Below are positions 48,066 to 61,416 of a stretch of 64,000 nucleotides of DNA, in pieces. Each line of letters starts with the position of its first letter. The first letter of the stretch is position 1. A program made the position numbers and the translations under genes. Source of the stretch: Pyrocephalus nanus. Taxonomy: Eukaryota; Chordata; Aves; Passeriformes; Tyrannidae. The notes beneath the pieces were generated by a model. The model worked only from the letters and a program-made list of their open reading frames with translations. It was not told the origin of the DNA and did no database searches. The stretch spans positions 67,733,741-67,797,740 of the forward strand of contig CM076259.1 of assembly GCA_038380795.1 (NCBI GenBank), in the 5' to 3' direction.

Positions 48066-49809
48066 ACTTAGATTTTGTTTGTGTGCCCTCTTTTGGATGT
48101 TGGCTTGGGGCTGTTCAGGTGGGATTAACTGTTTCTAGGAAAGTGATGCTGTATTGAGGGAGCAGGGACTTGCTGTTAACCTAAAGTAACAGGACAATCT
48201 CTGCAGCAGTCAGGCCCCTCACCTGCAGATTGTTGCAAGTGGCTTGTTCTCACCTTTTCTCCCCTCCTGACCTGAGAAAAGTCAGTCTTGCTCCTGCTCA
48301 TCCTCCTGAGCACTTGCAGTATTTGCAGCTAACCAGGCAATTCAAGTCACTATCATTTTTAGCTCACCTTAAACAACTTATTTCAAAACACAACAAAACA
48401 AAAACCTGCCAAGCTGTATTGTCAGTGCTATGCTTTATTGACATTTTTGCTGATGCTGAAATGCCAGGGGAAAAAAAAAAAAAAAAAAAGGTGGGACACA
48501 GAACTGCGCATAAACATTTAGGTGCACAAGAAGCTTTTTCCAACCCCTAGAAAGCCAGTCAATAAAATTTAGCTCCATGTTCCAAGGTGTCCATGTACAG
48601 ACTAGGTTTTGAGTCCTCGGCTGTCTTTTTGTCAACCCTTCCTTCCTGACACATTGTGCAGTACTGTTGGTTAGTTCCAGGAAGAAACTGGATATGAAAA
48701 TACCCAGTGAGACTGATTATATTCCTAAGCACGTTCTCCTGAGGCACACTTAGATACACTTTGAAGAATGTTTCAGTTAAAATTACCTCTTTCCTTTTGA
48801 CAGATGAATAACAAGTACATAGTGGCGTAGTAGTTCATTTTGTAAGATTTAGAGCAGTGTTGTTTCTTGTATTCATAACTAAATTCAATGCAATGAATGT
48901 ATTAAATTGCTAACCTATGCCAGTAGACTTGGTATTTGTAAGTGAATGCTGTCTTCAATTCTTTTGCCCTTCTGTTCAGAAGTATATCAGCTATACACTG
49001 CAAAAGTGAGGGAAATAACATAAAATTGGAAGCTGCCAGATTGAAAAGACATATTGCTTTCATTTGGTTGTATAATTAATTTCTCTTTTCCTCATTTTTT
49101 TCTGCCCACCCCTTCCCTGAAGATGCTCAAATGTTTATTCCCCAGTGTGCTGAAATTCAGTATATGAAAATATTGAATCTACTCTTGTTTGCCTACATAT
49201 ATATTGAAATCCAAACCTTCACTTGGAAATCAAGATACTCAGGAGACCTCAAATGTAGCATTTTCTGATGTTGATATGTTGTTGTTCTGATATTGGTGTC
49301 CTATATTAACAAATTTACAAAATGTTTCACTAATTATTACTTTTAATGTCACAGTGGAAGTTCCTGGCCATGCAGTAGGTCCCCAGGAGCCTGAAGCAGT
49401 CACTGCTACAACCCTCTCTCTGCAAGGGATGGCAATGGCTCCCCTGAGCCAACTTGGTTTTAGTGGTTGACAGAGATAGAAGCAGCAGGGTCAAAAAACA
49501 TCTCGTTTGGGTTAGAGTTTCAGGCATTTCAGCAACCAGTTCCTCAAGGTAATGGAGAAGACCTAGATTTAGCTAAACCATCCTGTAAGAATTCAAATGG
49601 AAAGGGCACATGTGCTCTAAGTGACAGAAGTCAAGAACTTCTTTCATCTTCATTCATCTGAGAGTTCAAACTTATGTAAAGACTTTCAAGGTTATGCCTT
49701 GTGGAGTGAACATTTGAAATTGTTGAAGCTCATTATTGTTACTTAAAAAGAAATATTTTATATACTTCAGTTGACAACAGACATTTTCTGTCTCAAAGTG
49801 TCTTAATTT
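48066..49809. other. Unique noncoding DNA
   Basis: No gene recognised. Contains an A tract of about 19 bases at 48471-48489 and AT-rich sequence. Frames at 48230-48550 and 48435-48635 cross the homopolymer and are artefacts. Confidence 0.5.
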
Positions 49810-50066
49810 TGTCCTGGATAGAGTTAAATTTCTTCTTAGGAGCTGGTATAGTGCTGTGTTTCCTGTTTTGTATTTTGTATAAGAATAATGTTGACAACAC
49901 AGTGATGTTTTTGTTGTCACTGAGCAGTGTTTACTCTTAAGAACTTTTCAGTTTTCCATGCTCTGCCAGTAGAGTAGATGCACAAGAAGCAGTGAGAGAG
50001 CACAGCCAGGGCAACTGACACAAACTGGCCAAAGGAATATTCCATGCCATGACAAGTCATGCTCTG

Positions 50067-50074
50067 TATATAAA
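50067..50074 (+). promoter_or_regulatory. TATA box in the ERVL-like LTR
   Basis: TATATAAA within GTATATAAACTGG, at the usual position in this LTR type. The downstream polyadenylation signal near 50254-50260 reads ATTAAG rather than a functional ATTAAA, so the LTR may have lost efficient 3' end formation. Confidence 0.6.
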
Positions 50075-50189
50075 CTGGAGGGAGTTTTCCGGAAGGCACC
50101 AATCACTGCCCTGGGATGGGATGGGCAGTGGTCAGCGAGTGGTGAGAAATTGTATCTTTCATCATTCTTTCTCTTGTGTTTTAGTCCTC

Positions 50190-50222
50190 TCTCTCTCTCT
50201 TTCCTTTTTATCATCATCATCA
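50190..50222 (+). repeat. (CT)n and (ATC)n microsatellites inside the LTR
   Basis: A CTCTCTCTCTCT run is followed after a short T-rich spacer by ATCATCATCATC. They lie in the naturally AT/CT-rich part of the ERVL-like LTR and are probably expansions within it. Confidence 0.85.
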
Positions 50223-50379
50223 TTATAATTTTTTTTTTATTATTCATTTAAATTATTAAGCTGTTCTTATCTCACAAGTTTTACTTCTTTTCTGATTCTC
50301 TTCCCCATCCCACCTGGGAAGGAGGGGGACTGAGCAGCTGCATTGCCAGCTTAGTCCCCATTTGGGGTTAAACTGCAAC

Positions 50380-50794
50380 TTAAGTCATAAAAAAATGCCC
50401 CAGCCAAAAAGTGTAAAATGCAGTAAACTATCCTCTTCTCTTCCTTATCGAGCACTTTGGGGTCCCCTGGTGAAATGTGCCACAGTATTTTCCATTGTGA
50501 TAATTACTGTTATGAAAATTGAATTCAATCTAGATGGAGGACGCAGTGTGTGAAGCAAAGCTGTGGCTAAATAAAAGTGATTCTGTATTATCTCTCAAAG
50601 CATTTCTAACCACATCTAAGCAAGAGCTCACCAGCTGAGGCTGTTAGCTGTGGGAGCACATGTTATTTTTGCTCAAGAACATTGCTTGTCAATTTCTGTA
50701 AAGAAAAGAAAGTATTTACGTTACTTCTAGAATTTCCAGTCCCTATGTAAGCTTAAAATAATTCCCAGCAGTATTCTGGAAAGAAAACCAAACA
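50380..50794. other. Unique noncoding DNA
   Basis: About 415 bases between the solo LTR and a CR1 fragment. Nothing is recognised. Confidence 0.5.
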
Positions 50795-50965
50795 TCATAG
50801 AATATCCTGAGTTGGAAGGGACCCACCAGGATCCTCAAGTCCATTTCCTGGCTGTGCACAAGACAGCCCCAGGAATCACACCATTTGCTTTCATAAACTC
50901 TGGCAGTCTTGGTGTCATGAACACTTCCCTGGGGAGCCTGTTCCAGTGCATGGCTACCCTGTCCC
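50795..50965 (-). mobile_element. CR1 3' fragment, antisense
   Basis: Plus-strand CATAGAATATCCTGAGTTGG, then GGGACCCACCAGGATCCTCA and a CACTTCCCTGGGGAGCCTGT block. It resembles the 3' UTR and ORF2 end of the minus-strand copy at 33553, so the two are likely from the same or a close subfamily. It is 5'-truncated to about 170 bases. Confidence 0.88.
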
Positions 50966-52887
50966 CAATTAGGAAGAAAATAGAGAAGATTTATGTTGCA
51001 TTTTTAAAAGGGAGTGGACTTTTCATAATTCCATCAAATTGTTAAAAATATCCATAATACAACTGTTCTTAATTAAATCACTAAAACTTCATTTTTGCTA
51101 ATAAATTCTCAAGTCTGTTTTCTGCCATGCACAACTTTTTTTTTGGCTGAAGTCTCACTTTTCTCATCATTAGAAAAACATTTACTAATAAGATAATTTT
51201 CTTTGTGTGGGCAGGCATCTGTTTCCAATTTAGCTTTTGAAAGCCTGACAGAGCCTCTATCAGCTTACAATGATATGACAGTGCTCATCTTATTGTGCTT
51301 CACAAAAAGAATCTTTCCAAAAGTTCAGCACATTCAGATATATTGAAAATTATGGTTTTGTTAGTTCCCAGTGTGATGATCTTACAGTGTTATTCTATCA
51401 TGTTTTGGATATCTTTTTGGATAGGAAAAGCAAGCTATTACTGTGTTCTTTATTCTGTTTGGTATTGGAAAAACATTCTAACACCTTAATATTATTAAAA
51501 CTGGTGTTATAATCTGGTACACAAAGGTCAAGTTTATGTAGCAGGAGATTATATCTCAGCAGAAAGTAAGGGAAAAGGAACACAGCTAATATGCTATGGG
51601 TACACACACACATTCCCTGGAAATTGAAAGAACTGTTCCTTATTCTCCAGATTGTGTAAGAGTAACTAAATAAATAAAGGTTTTCAGAAGCAGAGAAGGG
51701 AGGGTGTGAGCAGGTAAATAAAATCTCAGCACCTAATCAGCAAAACAGATAAATAATCATTGTAAGAGAACTGTGCATTATAAGAAAACTGTACTCCATC
51801 CTAGTACAGTGCTGCTGCTTTGATCAGTTTGGGATATTACTGTTCTATTCCCACTATTCTTATTATTTATTCCCTGTGATTAATTGATATCATCTTGGGA
51901 CAATAGACACAAGAAATTCAGCTGAGCTGCCTGAATTCAGGAGCTCAGTGTCCTTTGACACCCACATGGGCCCTCCTGGGGCCTCCATCTGAGTAGTTGG
52001 GATTTGCGAACAGCTATGGGCAAACCATGACAATTTTAATAATAATAATAATTAAAATACCCTAACCCTTGCATAAAGGATAAAAAGCAAAATGTAAAAT
52101 ATATGCAGTCTTTTCTAGGTCAATTCATATTCTGCCCTTATTTTAAAAATTAACATAATTTCAGTAGCAGTGGTTCAGGGAATTCCAATTTACGTCACTT
52201 TTACACCACATTTTTAGCCATTATATTCTGATGTCTTTTAAAGGTTGTATTTCCTGATAATTGGTTTATTTGCATTAGTTGTTTGTTGATTCAAACAGCA
52301 TCAGCAATTTTGTTACTATGTGAAACTGGAATATAGGAAAATGTTACATTTGCTTTAACTTGAAGCATTGCTTTCCTTCAGGAAGGTAAGGGGGAAATCT
52401 ATTGCATAAATCTTAAAGGTGCTTGTAAAAATATTATTTTAATTCTGACAAAAATCAGCCAACTCTGAATATTGCTGGGAAACAAGGACCAAATAGTTGA
52501 CTGCATTTGTAATCATGTTGGGTCTACTAAAACAAACAAACAAAACAACCTCATGAGAAAAGTAATGGAGAAAACACATGAGTAAAATAATCAACTTTTG
52601 CTCTTTTAGTGCTTTACTGTAAAAATTATTACACAACAGAACAGTTCACCTCTACTCTGTTACCAATGGCAAAAATCTTGAATGAAGATAAATATATTTA
52701 AGACTTCCTGTACACTAATGCAAGATGGAAAATGGTATTTTACTAAGTCAGGCTGATGAATATCTGATACATCAGAGTAACAGGGAAGGTCATGCATTAT
52801 AAATGCATTGTTTTGTCAAAACCACTGCAGAATATCCCACACAGTTTGCAATTACCAGGAAGCAGCAGCGACCATGGATATGACCTG
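50966..52887. other. Unique AT-rich noncoding DNA
   Basis: No gene or transposon recognised. Contains an (AAT)n run at about 52038-52053. Frames such as 51295-51489 and 52439-52636 lack domains. Confidence 0.5.
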
Positions 52888-52960
52888 CCCATGATGGGGG
52901 AGTTGGAGTATACGACTTAAGTATCCCTTCCAACTGAAACCATTCTATGATTATATGATT
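52888..52960 (+). mobile_element. CR1 3' tail fragment, plus strand
   Basis: Only the last ~70 bases of a CR1 remain: GGGGGAGTTGGAGTATACGA, then CCTTCCAACTGAAACCATTC and a decayed ATTCTATG-type tail (TATGATTATATGATT). It is one of the shortest CR1 insertions in the window. Confidence 0.8.
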
Positions 52961-54065
52961 TTATGTTCTCATTTTGATCATTCTGTATCACCAGCATTGT
53001 GCTGACAGTGACAAGTTAATTTTTTTTCTCTCAAAAGTTGTTAATGTATAATTCTGTAGAACACATTTAATAGAAGGAGGGAGGAACACATAAAATGTCT
53101 TACCAGAAAAGACAGTAATTTCATGCTCTTTCTTTTTGAATACTGGATGGTATTTAATGTCTAATAACTTTCTCGTACATCTCTAGGAAACTTGTCAGAT
53201 ATTTAATGTCACTTTATTTGGAGTAAACTGTCACAAGATGGTGGGTATTTCCCCTATTTCTCTTATCCTTTGTATGGCTGTGAAATCTTGATTTAGTTAC
53301 ACATCCAAATATGCCCTCAGGCTACTAAGTACTCAAGTACTCCAGCAAAACTTAAGAGAGATGACACAAAAGATCTGCCTGCGGGACATTATTCCCATTA
53401 GGAGTAATGTTCTGCACCACAGAAAAATGCATTAACAGCATTACATTATAATGTTAAAATGAAGCAGCTGGTGCATGTCACCACTCAGCACAGATCATTA
53501 TCTTATGATTAAGTATGTATCAAGATAAGCAGAGATTTACAGATACTTCTCTAAATAGCTGAAGAACTCTTGAGGAGTAAAAAAACCTCAAAACTTTCAA
53601 ATAAAGGGTTTTGCTTGTCTTGCATTTTGTGTTTCATTTCCGAAATCCTACATAACTCATTATATTCTTATTTTGAAGCTTGAATGACAATCAACACCTT
53701 CTACAAGATAACAAGGAAGTAGAGCAAAATAACAATACAGAAAAAGACATGTTAACATTTCATCCAAGGGAACATTACTCATTAACAGCTTCATAGCATT
53801 CAGAACTATTTTGACAGAAGTAATCTGTGCTCCCTTCTTTTTTTCATGCATGAATTAAAATTGTAATTAGTGCATCTGTAGAAAAAATCATCACCTAATA
53901 TACAAATGTCTGTCCAGAGATAATTTTTCTCTCTGCCTTGCAGTTCACTTAATAGTATCGCCTCTTCTGTGGTGTCAAGAAGAACTAGTGAAATTTCATT
54001 TCAGCACCATCTCACTTCATTGTTTAACTCTGTGGCTGTAACAAAGTACAATATCAGATTTATTC

Positions 54066-54422
54066 TTGCAGGCACAGGGCAATTTCAAAAGTTCTGCTTT
54101 GTTTGAAAACACTGGAGAACTCTTCATGGTCCTTTTTTTCAAAAAGTGCATTGCGATTTACCACCTTATTGCAGGCTACATCCATGGGAGCAGGGTTGCA
54201 CTTTTATGGTTCCTGTTGACTGAAGTAAGAGGGACACCTAAAAGCGAAGACACCAAAAGTGATGATGTGAACATTCAGCCCTGCATTTACAGATGCTTGT
54301 GTTCTCACAACACTGTTGTGTACCTCCATTCCCAACGTGGCTGTAGGAATAGTTGTGCTTTCGGAAGAATTTGTAACAGTAAAGATAGAAACTCATTTTT
54401 GCTTAGAAAGTCTGCAAAGTGA
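54066..54422 (+). other. Unassigned open frame with splice-like borders
   Basis: A 118-codon frame starting at TTG. At 54071 it is preceded by a good acceptor-like sequence (TTTATTCTTGCAG). An internal GAAGTAAGA at 54222-54230 resembles a donor. Together they would give a 153-base in-frame exon (54072-54224) encoding a hydrophobic stretch (LFMVLFFKKCIAIYHLIAGY). No domain is recognised. Splice-like motifs are common by chance, so confidence is low. Confidence 0.12.
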
Positions 54423-55492
54423 CCTCCCAAGAGGGTTAGATGTTTTTTTTTCTTCTAGAGCTGGTTCTTGATCCCAATACTCTTAGATGTGGCTCTTTAT
54501 CCAATCACAAGTAGATTAGTCTACAAGATTCTGAATATAGGGGATGAAAATCCATATTCAAATGCATAAAAATGGAAGACCCACTCCCCAAAAAAATATC
54601 AAAGATGTAAGAGTAAAATAAAATTACTAATAGCAGCAAAGCATTCATGAAATCCTAAAAATTTGCAATTGCAATGATGTAGCTATTTTAGATTATTGTA
54701 CACTATTTTACTACATAAAATTTTGAAATAAGACTGAAAAGGAAATTTAAAACTCACAAGTGTATGTTTTAATATGAAAATACTGTAGATGTTTCAATCT
54801 ATACAGGTATGGTTCACTGTATCTGGATGATTCTTAAAAGTACAAAGATTTATATTCATAACACCTCTAGTAGCTGAAGAAAGCTCATTTTGACAAAACA
54901 ATGGGGAAATAAAACAATGAAGGCATAGATCCATGGAGATATTTCTGGACTTTTCTCCTAACACACCTAGGACCTAATAATATAGGTTATGTGCCAAAAT
55001 GTATTAGTGTATTCAAATGCTTTATCTTAAGATCTTAAGATCTTTCTGCACCTGAATCAGAAACTGAACATAAGTTTCCTAAATCAAAGTTACACAACTG
55101 AGTACAAGATTTGGTTCCTTTTTTATCTTTGTTCCCTCCACGTGTGGGGGGAATGCTCGTGGGGCCACTTGCTCTGCATATCCACAAATAGAATAAATAC
55201 TCCCAAATAAAGTCTTCTATGAACTAGTGAACTATCATTATAACAACACTAAAAGAAAGATGAAAAGCAGTGCCATAAGTTTATTCTGACCATGCCCACT
55301 TTCTTCCAATTAAAGAATGAAAAATATTTAAAAAAAAAAAAAAAAAGGAAAATGTAAAGGCAAATTAGTGTCTGGAGGACACTTCAAAAGGAAAGAATTG
55401 ATGAATGTCATTTAGAATTCCCTGCTTGATTTATCTGCAATATTCATAAGTGTGTGTTTATCCAAAAGCTTTGTCTCGGATCAGGCAATTAA

Positions 55493-56011
55493 TTAGACTA
55501 GAGAAGAACTCAAGCAGGGAGAGATGAGAGTTGTTAATAGTGTATGGCTGATAATCAAATTTGACTCTGCTGTTTTTCTTGGGACCCATTCCTCTGTTTG
55601 CACTTCCACGGCACTAGAAATATGTGAGATCCATGACTGAGCAGTACAACATGTAATATGCACACCCAGCTCTTCAGAATCTGAAGAGTTACTGGTAGTA
55701 TTAATGTCAAAATTTCTCAGCTCCAGCAAAAGAATAATTGCACCTGAGCATATTTTCACTTCTTTGGGCATGTGTGCACAAAGGCTTTTATCCAGTCCAT
55801 TGTACTTGAAGGTAAGTAAGGAAGTAGATGACTTCTGCAACGCAAGGTCAAAGCTGAAAAATAAGAAATGGCAAGATAGGACAGAAAGAAAATCAGAACT
55901 GGTAAAAACCCTAAGGATGAGGATAAGGCTTGGTTTCAAATTATCACACGAAGTGGTGGAAAGCACAGAAGTCAAAACATAACAGTAGAAAGGAGCAGGT
56001 TTCAAGGGCAT
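55493..56011 (-). other. Unassigned ATG-initiated open frame, 172 codons
   Basis: The longest frame in the window that is not in a repeat or low-complexity DNA. It begins at a true ATG. The peptide is Ser/Thr/Leu-rich with a hydrophobic stretch at about residues 40-55 and an NTTSNSS run, but no recognisable family. An overlapping plus-strand frame (55704-55982) is also open. No promoter, splice or polyadenylation context supports it as a gene. Chance remains the default explanation. Confidence 0.15.
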
Positions 56012-59000
56012 CCTTGTAATTTTGGTGTGGATCTTTCAGAGCATCTAAGCCACATTCCCCCACTTTGGGGGCACTTGAAACTTTGAGACTGCAGTGGCTT
56101 TGCCAATACTAGAAAGAATTTAAACATTCCTCACAAAGCTATATGATTTCTACAGCCCAGATCAAATACTGATTCGCTGTCCCAAGTACTGGGACTGCAG
56201 TCTTCTTTGGTGCTGTTGTAAAATCAAAGCAGGTTCCATAAAGTCTCTTCTGGAAATACATTTGCAGGCAGGATTTGAATCCAAACTGAGATACTACCAG
56301 ACCTTTATTCCAGAATTTTTGTTCAGAATTGCACAATGGTATCTATCTTCACATTAGGCAGTTTGAATCCACATGCTGCGACTTTAAAAAAAGCAGTGCT
56401 CTCTCCAACTGATCCACAGGAAATCACTTTCCTTCTGTGGAAGCCAATCCTTCTTGGCATTAGGACTTCCTTACACTTTTTGACTTATAGACCTGCATAT
56501 CTCATGACACCTGAAATGGCTGGCTCCTCATTGAAAACCCCGTGCTTGAAAAATCCTCTTGATTTTAATTTGTATTGCTAATTCCAACAAAGAAAGGCAT
56601 GCCTAGATACCTGGAAAAGCAGAGCAAGTGCTTACAACAAGCAGATACTCTCCTGTGTAGCTGCAGCTGACAGCTATGTGAGCATGTAGTCTTAAAATTA
56701 GAGATAGTTCACTAATTAGGAGGAAAACATTTGGAATTCTGTGATACTGCTGTAAGTGGAAATCAGCTAATGCTACTATTATTAAATAAACAGGTCTTAA
56801 AAAAACCCACCTTTTTCATATAACTTCTTTAAAATGTATCTTGGATGTATTGTATGTCATGTAATTTTATTCTGTTACAAAAATGCAGATTATTGCTTGG
56901 AGTTTTTTGCATTTGGAAATGTGTTCAGTCTCTTGCTGTTTAACAATCTCACAGGTTTACTTTAAAAATGGAAACAGATACAAAGTTAAGTAAACCTTTT
57001 GACTGTAGATGTCTCTCACATTCCCTGTACATTACATGGACAGACTTGTTTGCAAAATTTGGGACTCACAGGACCACCTGGCTGTACCCAAAATCTCCTT
57101 AGATACTGAACAGAACCTCTCAATTGTCTGCCAGCTGAAATGACAGAAACATGAAAAGTTCTCCTTTTGGCAGCTTTTTGTGGGAGTTCTAATCTGACAG
57201 ACTGCTGTTTGAAAATGACATGTAGTACATAAGTAGCGAAACTACCAATTTTTGAAGCTTGCTGAGACTTATGCATGAGCTCAGTTCTCCAGGTAGCTCT
57301 GAGGCATCAAAGACATTAACAGACTACACAATTGGACTCGAATGTTTCGTTTCAAGGGGAAGGGAAGTGGTTGATGTGGTAGCTCTGTGACTAAGTCCCT
57401 TTCCAAGACCAGTGCTTCAGCTTAAAGGCATGCCATCAGTATCCTCATTGAAAAAGTCTGTACTGAAGCACTCTACATTGCATTAGATACACAAAAAGAA
57501 TAGATAAAATATTTGCCACTAAAATAAACTTGCCATTCCACTGTTGCTGGAGTAAGGGCTGACCATCTATAATAGGATAATGAAATACTTACTGGCCTAA
57601 CTAGTGAAAAGGATATTTGGTGATACTCATTTGATTATTCTATAGAGAGGTGATAATACCACATTTTTTGAATCGCTGTAAAAAGTAAATGCTTGGATTT
57701 CAAAACAAGACAGAACTAAAATAGAAATAGCTAAATGGATAGAAGTGAGTAAAATCAGTAAAGCAAACAAAATTGTTTTCCCACCAAATATTTGTTGTGA
57801 ATCAATATTAATTATTGAAATGCCAGTCATTAAGCTAAAAGATTACATATTTTTGTACCTTTCTATGAGTCTGTCACTGAACAACATCTGAGTTAAAGAC
57901 AAATCCAGTATTGAAAAGGAATTTCCCTAAATTTTCCTGCAAGGAGATGCTCTTCAGCAGTAAATAAGAACCTGGTGCCAGACACATGCTTGTTTTTCTG
58001 GTAAGCAGAAGACCACTTTGTAAGTGAAAAACAGCTCTCCACTCATTACCCCACAGAAGCCAGAGCAGAAAAATCCACAGATAAGGGTGACTAAATTTAG
58101 GAAACTATATGTGGGTATCTACCTGTGAATTTAAATGTCTGAGTTCCTGTTATAATCAATGGAGATTTAGAGTTTTATTGCACATAAATAGGTAGCTAGA
58201 GCATCTGAGGTGCCAAAGCTATTCCACTTGGCCTGTGGCAGCTATTTCAAGCAGGCATGAAAGTACAAACTGATGTCCATAATATGCATTTGGAAATAGC
58301 AACTTCTGTTTGGAAAAATTAACCAGATCCCAGGTCTGTATCAAGTGCAACAGGAGCTTAGACATCTCACTCACATGTGACATCTACAGCCTGAGACTTA
58401 GCCCGCCTTGCAAGATACTTCAATGCCTGCAATGTAGAGATCATTCCCACCTTATGGGAAGGACGTGATTGCCTAAATGGGGGCACCTAACACCATTTGT
58501 GAACCTTATCCATAACACCTATGCTGCACTGGTAGATGGGACACAATGTTTGCAGGAGACCTGCATTCTTCTGGAGAAACACCCAAAGGTCAGGCAAGAT
58601 ATCCTACTGCAGGATATCCTACAATTCATACATACAGGAAAGGAATCCCACCAGACCAGTTCACCTTGTATGAATTCCTTTCTACATTATCTAGTAGGGG
58701 CTGAACTACTTCTTGTTTCCTAGATGAAGTACCTATTGCAGAATTGTAAGGAATACATGCACCTGTTTTCCTAAATCAGTGATGATGGCTCCTATCCTTC
58801 CCTGATGTTGCTGCAGAGTGATTCCAAGTAAATGTCTCATCTATACACCTGGCACGGTTTTAGTCCTGGCTAAGTTAAGTTGATATGCTGCCCTTTCCCT
58901 CTATCCTTTCCTTACTGAAAAAGCAAAGCAGCTAATTTACTGCAAAATTTCACACTGTAGAAAACCCACAGTTATGGTTGCACAAGATTTTTTTTTTTTT

Positions 59001-61394
59001 TTTAATTCATTTCTGCTGCTTGTAACAGGTACTGAAATCAAGCTTTGCAGGTTATGGGAATTAACTAAAAAAATGTTGTCGCTGATATCAGCATATGAAA
59101 TAGCATAACATTTTCCACTTGCAAATTATGTGCCATATGAAAATGACCCACCTTTGACCCTCCTGTGTGGGAGAGATAATCTAAATTTCACATCTATCTG
59201 AAAGTGAAGGACAGTTCAAAGCCTTACGTTTACACCTTGTCTACACATGGCTGTCATGATAGCCTGAAACAAATGTTATGAATCTAATTTGTTAAGAGAG
59301 CAAGTAACTTCAAATAAAATTTGCAGTATGAGCTGGCTCTGAGAGGCAAGGTATAACAGTAATTTCCGCTCTCATAACTGAGAATTCCAGAACCACTATT
59401 CTCCAGTATTGAAAAATTTGTATGAAAAGATAAAGTGTGAGAGAGCTTGCAGAGCCAACTGCATATTTAGGTATCGGTCCTAACAGCTGTGTGTATGTAA
59501 ATTATCTCTAGACACTTAGCAACACTGCATTTGTTTTTCAGCACAGCTTTCCTGTTCTCATCTTTCTCATCTGGAACATTCTGGTTGTCTGAGAGTAGTA
59601 AGTATGACCTTTTGTTTAGCCATATGAGGTAAAACCAATATTTTTCAAAAGTTTTCATCCTAATTTATATATGTCTTCCCTGGACTTAAATCCTTAATCA
59701 TTTAGTCACACATTGTAGACATTAAGAATAAACTGGTGACAGAAAGTAAGGCTGAGAAGGAACTTTTCCCACCCATACAGGGAGAAAATCATCTTTAAGC
59801 ATCCTAACCCTAAGAACTGAAAGATCCAATAGGATCAAGAGGACACTTTCCATCTATGCAGTTCCTGATCACAGACACACGTATTTAGCATTACTTTGTC
59901 TTTGGCTTCTGTCCAGCAAAAATAACAGCAGTAAAACATAGATAATATGATTTCTCTACTATCTTCTGTTTCTGAAATAAATTACAATGTGAAGGCCTAG
60001 TCATGAAATTACAGTAGAAAAATTGTCATATTTTCATGCATGTAGCGCATAAGTTGTTCTGTCAAAAAAGGAAATAGTATTGCAAGTAATAAGTACATGA
60101 CAGATACACTCTGATAGGATGGATACTTACTAAACAGAAGTCTTTTCCTAACCCTGAGAACAACGGGATCCTTGAACCCTGAATAAAATGAAATATTTTT
60201 ATTTCCACCTCAAAGTTTCTCAAGTAACAGAACACTTGTTTTCCTTGGAACAGGAACCAGTAACAGAGAACTTTCTCCTCCCATGACATACAATACAGTT
60301 CACTCCTCTACAGTGGCAAATCCTCTGTTCACATGAATAATTCCTTTATACAGAAGGAATGGCATTTTTTAATCACTGGAATTGTCTATGAGTGGAATAT
60401 ACCAACACCAAGTACACCGGAATGAGAGATACAAGCTTGGCACTGTCCAGGAACTGTTCTGGGAGAGCCTTGCATGGAGACAGGCACATGCCAGCCATCC
60501 CTACCTGGGCAGGCAGCAGCAGTTCACCTGCCCATCAAACCACTGAAATCTATTCCTATACTCTCTTCTCTGTAAAACCTTTCTCACTCACCCAAACACA
60601 CTACTGGGGAGCCACTTTGTAACTAACAAGCCTAATGGCTGAGGGGGATTGAATCCCCACAGGAGGCCTTTGAAGAGCATCTCTCTGTCCCTTGAGCAGG
60701 CACTCATAGCAAACAGCTTTACCAGGCACTGAAAACCAAAGTGTAAATTCATAACACCACTCCTTAATACCATTTTGTCCCTCTGTAACCCCTGGCTTTC
60801 ACACTGTTTTTCATACCTTGAACACGGTCCAAAATAGCTATCTAAAACTGAGAGTGGAATTAGTTACTTGGCAATTGCAAACTACAGAATCTGAGATTTA
60901 GAGTAGCTTCCTTCAGCTGGCCAGCTTTAAGAGGGATTTAGTGTACTGACAGAGTACTAGAAAACTCCTGAGATTTTTGTGTTATGGATCAGGCCACTGA
61001 CGGATTATTTTTCTGCTTCCTTTAATTTAATAATAAAAGCAACAACTTTACTTATGTCCTCCCTTTTAAAATATTTTATGGAAACACTTCAGTGGCAAAA
61101 AACCATTGTTTTCCCACATCTTACATCTCTGTGAATGCCTCATTTCAGTCATCTAAAACAGGATAACAATTTTTATTTTTAAAACCCTTTTGTGTAATGG
61201 AAAGACCAACTGGAGAAAAATTAACATTTAATACCCAGAAGTAGAGCTCCTGACTGGATTTGAGAATCTGGCTATCACTCATCCCTAATTGATAAGTTCA
61301 ATACTTTTTCACAATCACTGCATGCTAGATACAATTTTATCAGTGTAGTACATGATTTTATCTTTACAATGTGCAAGTTTGCATCACCTAGGTC

Positions 61395-61416
61395 TTTTTT
61401 TTTTTTTTTTTTTTTT
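61395..61416 (+). repeat. T homopolymer, 22 bases
   Basis: Perfect T tract in AT-rich DNA. No recognisable retrocopy body adjoins it. Confidence 0.9.

Larger units (their letters stand above)
49810..50379 (+). mobile_element. Solo LTR of an avian ERVL-like element
   Basis: Starts TGTCCTGGATAGAGTTAA and continues with GGAGCTGGTATAGTGCTGTG, AAACTGGCCAAAGGAATATT, a TATA box, an AT-rich zone with CT and ATC microsatellites, CTGTTCTTATCTCACAAGTT and CCCCATCCCACCTGGGAAGG. It ends near GGGGTTAAACTGCAAC. This block order is that of an LTR abundant in neoavian genomes. No internal retroviral sequence lies on either side, so it is solo. The 3' terminal CA is eroded, and I could not identify a clear target-site duplication. 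Confidence 0.88.
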
